DNA of 64,000 bases. Origin: Hansfordia pulvinata. Taxonomy: Eukaryota > Ascomycota > Sordariomycetes > Xylariales. The notes beneath the pieces are model-generated. The model saw nothing but the letters and a program-made list of their open reading frames with translations, was not told the DNA's origin and did no database searches. Shown piece after piece: positions 58,287 through 64,000 of the stretch. The translations under genes were made by a program, and so were the position numbers. Location: assembly GCA_006538405.1 (NCBI GenBank), contig BJKQ01000019.1, positions 310,001 through 374,000 of the forward strand, read 5' to 3'. Each line of letters opens with the position of its first letter. Within the stretch, counting starts at the first letter, position 1.

Positions 58287-59786
58287 TTACGCGGCCTTGG
58301 CGTAGATCTGGCCCCAGGAAGACAGCGAGTTGCCGTTCATCAGGCCGTCGTCGACCATGAAGTAAGACCACTTCTCGACAAAGCTGTACTTGGAGCTGGC
58401 CAGCTGCTGCGTGATGGCGGTCATGAAGCTGTCCTGGTTCTCGGCGCTGTCGTCGGCGCGGACCTCCGTGATCCAGACGGGCTTGCCGCCACACGTCTCG
58501 TGGACCGAGTCGCAGTACTGCAGGAACTGGTCGGCACCAGTCTGGCCACCCGGACCATACCAGTGACCGACACAGAAATCCATGGGGCAGTTGTCGCCGC
58601 AGGCCGAGATGAAAGCCTTGAGCCACTCGACACCCTGGCCCGACTCCTGGCTGGAGGTGATGGCGGGCGAGCTGATCTTGACCTTGCCGGCGTACTGGTC
58701 AAAGTACCCGTGGTGCTTCTGAGCGGCGGTGGTGGCGTCGAGGTTGCACTGGCCCGCATTGTCGGGCTCGTTGAAGCTGAGGAAAGCCTTGGCGCCCTGC
58801 GAGATCAGGTTGGGAGAGGCCTGCTGCCATTCCGAGTCGTGAGTAGGGCCCCACATCATGGGATAGAAGTCGACACCCTGAGGCATGTTGTCGGGCTTCC
58901 ACACACCCCAGTTGTAAGCCCAGCTAACGCCGGGAGCCTGCTGGAGGAAAGCCTCTAGTTTGGTGGCATCGTTGAAAGCAGCGCCAATCTTGCCGCCGCC
59001 AGTCGAGGGAGCCGAGGAGGGGTAGGAGGCAGATGCGGACGAGGTAGGGGAAGAGGCAGCAGAAGAATAACCAGAGCCGCCGGAAGAGCCACCAGAAGAG
59101 CCGCCGGAAGAGCCTCCAGAGGGGTAACCACTTGAGCCACCGCTGGAACCACCGCTGGAGCCGCCGCTGTCACCGCCGGACGGGTAGCCGCTGGAGCCGC
59201 CGCTTGAACCACCGCTGGAGCCACCACTAGAACCACCGCTGTCGCCGCCGGACGGGTAGCCGCTGGAGCCGCCGCTTGAGCCGCCGCTGTCACCGCCGGA
59301 CGGGTAGCCGCTGGAGCCGCCGCTTGAGCCGCCGCTGTCACCGCCGGACGGGTAGCTACTGGATCCTCCACTCGAACCACCGCTGTCACCGCCATGGTGG
59401 TGGTGACCATGGCTAGAGCCACTGTCACCACCCGACGGGTAGCCGCCAGAACCGCTGGAAGAACCGCCAGACGGATAGCCCGCTGAGCTGGGAGCCGATG
59501 TGCTCTGAGAAGGGTACGAAGTCATGCTGCTGGCGCTCGACGCGGTAGGGTAAGAGCCCCCGCCGCCGCCAGGCGCATACGCGTTTCCATCATCGTCCTC
59601 GTAAACAGTCTTGGTCATCCACCGGGTGACAACGACCGTGTCAGTCTTAACCTCGTACGCGCGGGGGTCGAGCTGGCCTCTGGCCTCGTGTTTGGCGGCG
59701 TGGAGGTGGCGGCGGTGGGGCTGAGCCGCGACGGAAGTGAAAGAGGCGCTGGCCAGAAGGGCCAGAAGGGTAGATTTGGAGAACAT
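58287..59786 (-). CDS. Secreted GH128 (Asl1-like) beta-1,3-glucanase with Ser/Gly-rich linker
   Basis: Single exon, 499 aa, intact. Signal peptide about 1-21 (MFSKSTLLALLASASFTSVAAQ). Residues 60-225 form a Ser/Gly/Tyr/Pro linker made of YPSGGDSGGSSGGSS-like repeats with one HGHHHHGG patch. The catalytic domain (about 230-499) has WAYNWGVWKP, FYPMMWGP, FLSFNEPDNAGQCNL (acid/base Glu340), GHWYGPGG, PVWITEVRADD (nucleophile Glu441) and EKWSYFMVDDGL. This is the GH128 Asl1-like TIM-barrel family, which cleaves fungal beta-1,3-glucans. Being secreted with a linker and no other module, it probably acts in wall remodelling, anchored in or near the wall by the low-complexity part. An ordinary leader lies upstream. 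Confidence 0.92.
   Translation of the reverse strand: MFSKSTLLALLASASFTSVAAQPHRRHLHAAKHEARGQLDPRAYEVKTDTVVVTRWMTKTVYEDDDGNAYAPGGGGGSYPTASSASSMTSYPSQSTSAPSSAGYPSGGSSSGSGGYPSGGDSGSSHGHHHHGGDSGGSSGGSSSYPSGGDSGGSSGGSSGYPSGGDSGGSSGGSSGYPSGGDSGGSSGGSSGGSSGGSSGYPSGGDSGGSSGGSSGGSSGYPSGGSSGGSSGGSSGGSGYSSAASSPTSSASASYPSSAPSTGGGKIGAAFNDATKLEAFLQQAPGVSWAYNWGVWKPDNMPQGVDFYPMMWGPTHDSEWQQASPNLISQGAKAFLSFNEPDNAGQCNLDATTAAQKHHGYFDQYAGKVKISSPAITSSQESGQGVEWLKAFISACGDNCPMDFCVGHWYGPGGQTGADQFLQYCDSVHETCGGKPVWITEVRADDSAENQDSFMTAITQQLASSKYSFVEKWSYFMVDDGLMNGNSLSSWGQIYAKAA
59095..59475 (-). repeat. Coding tandem repeat in the GH128 linker
   Basis: In-frame repeats, each encoding GYPSGGDSGGSSGGSS or a variant; about five full units. 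A nucleotide-level minisatellite prone to copy-number change. Confidence 0.85.
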
Positions 59787-62700
59787 GGTGATATGAGTTC
59801 TTTGTATGATTTAGTGCTGAAAGTGTGCAAAAGAAGGACGTGTCCAACAACGACCCAAGAAGCAAGAGAGTAGGTAGTTGTACGCTCTGCGCAACTGAGA
59901 AGTAGTGTCCAAGAGGCGTCTGTCAAAGACGGGAGAGAGAACGAATAGAGGTGAGGAGAGCTAAGAAAAGAAGCTCTACTGTGTGGCCGAGTTGCTGAAT
60001 GCTATACGGGGCAAGTCAGTTTGTTTGGTCGGGCCAAGCTGTGGTCAGGGGCGGGCAGGACAAAGACGTACCTGAGATCGACTAGCAATCGAGCAATCCA
60101 AGAGGCAAACACACACCAAGGGGAGAAGTGAAAGAATGAAAGCGACGGTCCAGGTATTCAATACCAGGAGGGGAGCCGCGGCGGCAAGACAAGGGCAGAG
60201 CGGAAAAAGATGGGATAGAGGTCGGAAGAGGCCAGGGTGGGCGAGGGGGGGCGGGAGAGGCGTGTATTTGAGCAGCAGAGAGGCGCTCGAGGTCAGACAG
60301 GGCGTGGGGCGGGCCGAGGGGCACGGGCGAGGGCAGGGAGCGCGGCTCTGCGCCGTGCGTGCGCCGGGGTCGCGGTGGTGCTGGGGGCCGCGGTGGTGCT
60401 GGGGGCCGTGATGGTGGCTGGAGCACTAGCAGCTCCGTGGTCTCTGGGCAAGTTGCCACCGCGAGGACGGGATGGGCCCGACATGGTGATCCTGGGAGGG
60501 AGCTTGTGTGACGGTGACGGTCGGTGATGTGTGCTGTGTGAGCTGGAGGATAGCCAGGATGGCGAGGAGGCATGTCGCGATGGTGGGTGGCAAACGGCGA
60601 GGCCATCGCACTAGGAGGACGCACTGGCGCCCACATCGCGCAGGCGCCCGATTGGCGCCATCTCGACGACCACGACGACGTCCTGATCTGCCCCGTAGAA
60701 AGTTCCATGTTTCGGCCGGGCCCCACTGCGCTAGGCGCGAGTGCCGATACCTCCAGGTCAGCACGGCGACCCGCCCTGGTCGACGTACCGCAGCCGTTGC
60801 ATTCACGATCGCTCGTGCTGCAGGCAATGAAGGCGCACCTCCGAAACGGGCTAGCGGTCCTGGTTTCACGTTTCACAACGGCGCGCGCGCAATTAAGGGA
60901 GGAAAAGAAAGAACGACCCGAGGCAGCGCGTGGCGCACGTCGCTGCCCACGTCGGGGGTGCACAATGCAAGGTACGATTGGAGAGTCGTGTGTCCCTCTC
61001 ATCTCTTTTCACCACCAGAGGTAGTCGGCAACTTTCGAATATGGAATCATCTTCGTCCCGTCTGCCTGCCTCTGTCCAGTCCAGTCCACATGCTTTTTTC
61101 GTCCGCCCGCACGTCTGCCAGGTCCCTCCCCTGCCGCTTCTCGCGCTTCCAAGACTGCCACAAACAGCAGACCCTGCTCCTCTGATCCTGCCACACCACC
61201 CTTCCACGCACCACCCGCCACATCCTGGCTCGCGGCACCCGAGCCATGGATCGGCTGCCTCGGGCTAGCGCTGCCTTTTCTATATATTCTACTCAGCCGG
61301 CTCCCGACGGCGACGATGTGGCGAATGCCATTTCTGGGCGCCTCCAGCTCAGCTGCCACGCCATTTCCGCCACACCAGCCAGCACTGACCTTACTGCTTC
61401 TGCCTGACGTGCCCTGTTCCTCTCCGGCCGTCGCATCCAGGTGGGCTCCGTCTGACCATTCGAGCCTGGCCGTTTCAACAGTCAGGATGGGCTTCTCTCG
61501 CCACACTCGCCACTGGCCTGGCGCCTTCAGTCACGGCAACGACGAGGACCTGCGCGCTGACTTCCTGGACTGCCGGGCGGGGTCCAGAAATGCAATGGGA
61601 TCGGGCGTTTTTCGCCGGGGCTCCAGTGCGTCGTGGCTGCTTGCGGGTCGCCTTTTCTGGTTTTCTGGGTGAGGACCAGGGGCATTGACAGGTACCCGCC
61701 CTCCCCAGTCCGCCCACAGCTTGCCCCTAACCCATGGGGCGGCAAGAGTCTCGACAGCAACCCCTGAGGCGAAAATCTTGACAGAACCCCTGAGGCGAAA
61801 ATCACGACGAAATAGCTTTGGTTCGCTTCACATCAGATGATCTGTCACAGGCTCACTTCCCCCACAAAGTACTCGTACGAAAACAAGTTCGAGTTTGCGC
61901 AGTCGTGCAAGTGCGACAATGTACCGGCAAATACGCTGCCAGGTGGGATCCCAACCTCACGGCAAGCCAGGGTGCACCTCGTGTGCGTGTCCTGGCCCGG
62001 CCTCCCTGCATCTCCACGTAACACACTGCGCACCCCTTGCCGGGTGACCACCCGCCTCCCACGCGGGCCGACAGATCTTTCTCTCCACGGAGCACTGGCA
62101 ACTGTTCGGGCAGGTATGTAACTGAAGAGCGACTCTCGCCGGGGTCTGCAGTGCCGAGAAACGAATCCGGCTCCGTCTTGTTTCTGTCCGTCAGCCGACA
62201 GGCCTTCTTTTTCTTCGGTTGGCCACCCCATCCTTCAGCTGACAAAGTGCGACACCTGCGTTGTCGAGAGCCATCCCACCGCGCTCGCACATCGACGAGG
62301 CTTTGAAGCGAGGATTCAACTCGCCAATGTCGTCTCCAACTCGGCAATTCGTACATTCGGAGCATGGGTGAAAACGACGGGACGTTTCGTCTAGAAAGCT
62401 GCGCGCAGGGGCTATGTTCGTATCCCCACTGAACAGAGTCGGTGGGGCGGCCCGTGCTGGGTATTCGAACATTGACACGGCACGCAAAAAGTCGTGCGGG
62501 ATTCACTGCTCGCTTCTTGCTTCCACCCGGCCCTGGCAACAGGACTCTATTGCCACTCTGCGGAATCGACCCATCGGATCTTTTAGGTCGAATATATCTG
62601 GAGAGGTAGTGTCTGCTTATCACACACTGGCGTCCTTCCTCCGAGCCGTCGGTCGGTCTGCAAGTCCCGCGGGTGCCTGGACGCCTCGAGTTGCCGTGTG

Positions 62701-64000
62701 GCGGGCAGCAGACGGGTGACGGCCTAGCGCCAGGGGCCCTTGGGTGGTCCTGAAAGCCGCGAGCCAGGTGCCGACACCCCTGTTGTGGTGCCAGGGTCGG
62801 GTCCTATCTTACCTGGGCACGGACTGCGTGGTGGTCCAGACTGCCGCGCGATCTTTCTCACGAATACTCGTACGGACCCGGCTCATCCAAGGTCTGGCCA
62901 TCTGCAAGCACGGGAACTCGTACCAGCTCTCGACACGCAGCCGCCAGGTCGTTGGCGACAAAAGAGCCTCGTCCGAGGCCTGTCCGAGCTCTGTTCGTGG
63001 CTTGGTCTGGTCCGGGCTGGCCCGGTGCGGTGGGGACCAGGCAGTCTGTCCGGTTGCCAAAGCCGCTCTCGTGAAACAGTCGACCACCGCCAAAGCGCCG
63101 CACCCGAGCATTGCGGGCAGATTGCCAGGCTCAAGCGACGGGACAATGCCATGCGAGGGGTGGGCGGGCCTGGTTGGGACCCCGGCTTGCTTACGGCTGG
63201 CGGCGCGTCACCTCAGGGGCACGACCAGTTTGGGCAGCTCGTCCGTCTGTGGCTTGCATGTCGGTTTGCCCGATCAATACGAGCGGTTTCCCATTCCCCC
63301 CATTGACTGGAACTCTTTTCGCAAACAAATCGACGCCCTCTCGCTTTCCAGAAGAAATGTCCGGGGCTCCCGGGGGAAATGCAGCCCGCCAAATTGTGTG
63401 GCGACGGCGACGCTCTGTCCTCGAAGCGACCTCTCCTCGCGCACTTTGGTTTGTGAATACTCGCGCCGGCCGTCTTTTACAGCACGTCCCCGTACAGAAC
63501 TGTTACCCGGCCAAGCGTAGAATGCCCGACGTCGACAACCACGCCGCCACATCCCTACGCGCCAAACTGGGGCTCAAGGGCTCAAACTGGTGGGTGGCCC
63601 GTGTTGGCTTCGGCAGGTGTACTGATCCCCGACGGATGGCGTCCTCGTTGTCTTGCGTCCGCGTCCATGTCGATCATATCATGGAAGCATCTCTAAGGAA
63701 CAGGACTCGGCCGCCGACCTCTCAGCACCATCCACGTCAACCTGTAGGTCCTGCGCAACTGGCCAACACATGCGATGCTCGTAAGCCGCCTGCTTCTTTC
63801 CGTGCAACGCAAAGCAACCAGCCGGCCACTGGGAAGAGCAAGCCGTGCTTCACGGTACACCGCAGCCTGTGCGGTCGCTTGTCGCCACTGGCCCCGTTTC
63901 CGTCGTAGCGACGCTCCGAGGTGTTGATCAATTGACGACAAGAGCAAGGCGACCTCTCGCCACCCGCCGCGTCCCACCCCGCGAGCCCCGTATACCCGTC
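59787..64000. other. Terminal spacer, no supported gene
   Basis: 4.2 kb. The first several hundred bases are the GH128 promoter and leader. A short direct repeat (ACCCCTGAGGCGAAAATC twice) lies at 61752-61806. Open frames are long but overlap on both strands, lack conserved blocks and have Pro/Arg/Ser-rich random composition. The next gene is likely beyond the window. Confidence 0.5.
61752..61806. repeat. Direct repeat, two copies of about 27 bp
   Basis: CGACAGCAACCCCTGAGGCGAAAATC is followed at once by a near copy with one base fewer (GACAGAACCCC...). Confidence 0.8.

Noticed and set aside
60082..61002. 306-codon minus-strand frame upstream of the GH128 gene
   Set aside because: Pro/Arg/Ser-rich, overlaps the likely promoter, no domain.
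62740..63908. Overlapping 188-265 codon + strand frames near the window end
   Set aside because: Three overlapping frames of similar length with random-looking composition and no conserved block or introns.

Overview
The window looks like nuclear DNA of a GC-rich filamentous ascomycete. Genes have many short GT-AG introns (about 47-187 bp), often with CTRAY branch points, and the gene set is fungal: Get1 tail, Rho1 with a CLIL C-terminus, mitochondrial uL24m, a Ypd1-type phosphotransfer protein, Elongator subunit 1, a DUF7708-NACHT-ankyrin protein, a GH128 glucanase and a DUF7025 AAA+ ATPase. The Get1 tail and overall style suggest Sordariomycetes; that rank is an inference from remembered homologues, not a search result.

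Layout. 1-319: 3' end of get1 (+). 2032-3332: conserved multipass membrane protein (+). 5793-7149: rho1 (-). 12664-13898: mitochondrial ribosomal protein uL24m (+). 14719-14889: a 29-residue Cys-rich metallothionein-like gene (-) with a 15-nt last exon. 19282-19527: a possible small gene (-). 19842-21872: secreted chymotrypsin-fold protein (+). 22571-25657: AAA+ ATPase with six exons (+). 28944-29941: zinc-finger-like protein (-). 32842-34762: coiled-coil protein of unknown function (-). 35984-36964: AKAP7/ASCC1-type 2H phosphoesterase (-). 38137-38806: Ypd1 (-). 46135-47333: DUF3984 protein (-), divergent from ELP1 at 48556-52662 (+). 52922-56897: NLR-like STAND protein with seven exons (-). 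58287-59786: GH128 glucanase (-). Coding sequence is about 22 kb, roughly a third of the window. The long spacers (7.2-12.7, 14.9-19.3, 25.7-28.9, 38.8-46.1 and 59.8-64 kb) hold microsatellites, one 29-bp minisatellite, small duplications and a few possible gene relics. I see no transposon, rRNA or intact tRNA.

The most important observation concerns the sequence itself. Eight of the fifteen main genes are broken by a single-base frame slip. Every slip lies in or next to a G/C run, and every one is resolved by exactly one extra G or C (two sites in ELP1). After that allowance, all splice phases and CDS lengths close. This points to systematic homopolymer under-calling in the assembly rather than pseudogenes, so gene models that follow the raw frames will be wrong.

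The genes do not form a pathway cluster. They cover housekeeping and signalling (Get1, uL24m, Elp1, Rho1, Ypd1), wall or secretion functions (GH128, the S1-like protein) and candidate non-self or stress proteins (NLR, DUF7025 AAA+). The least-described items are the Cys-cluster plus protease-fold secreted protein, the 29-residue Cys peptide, the coiled-coil protein and the membrane protein.
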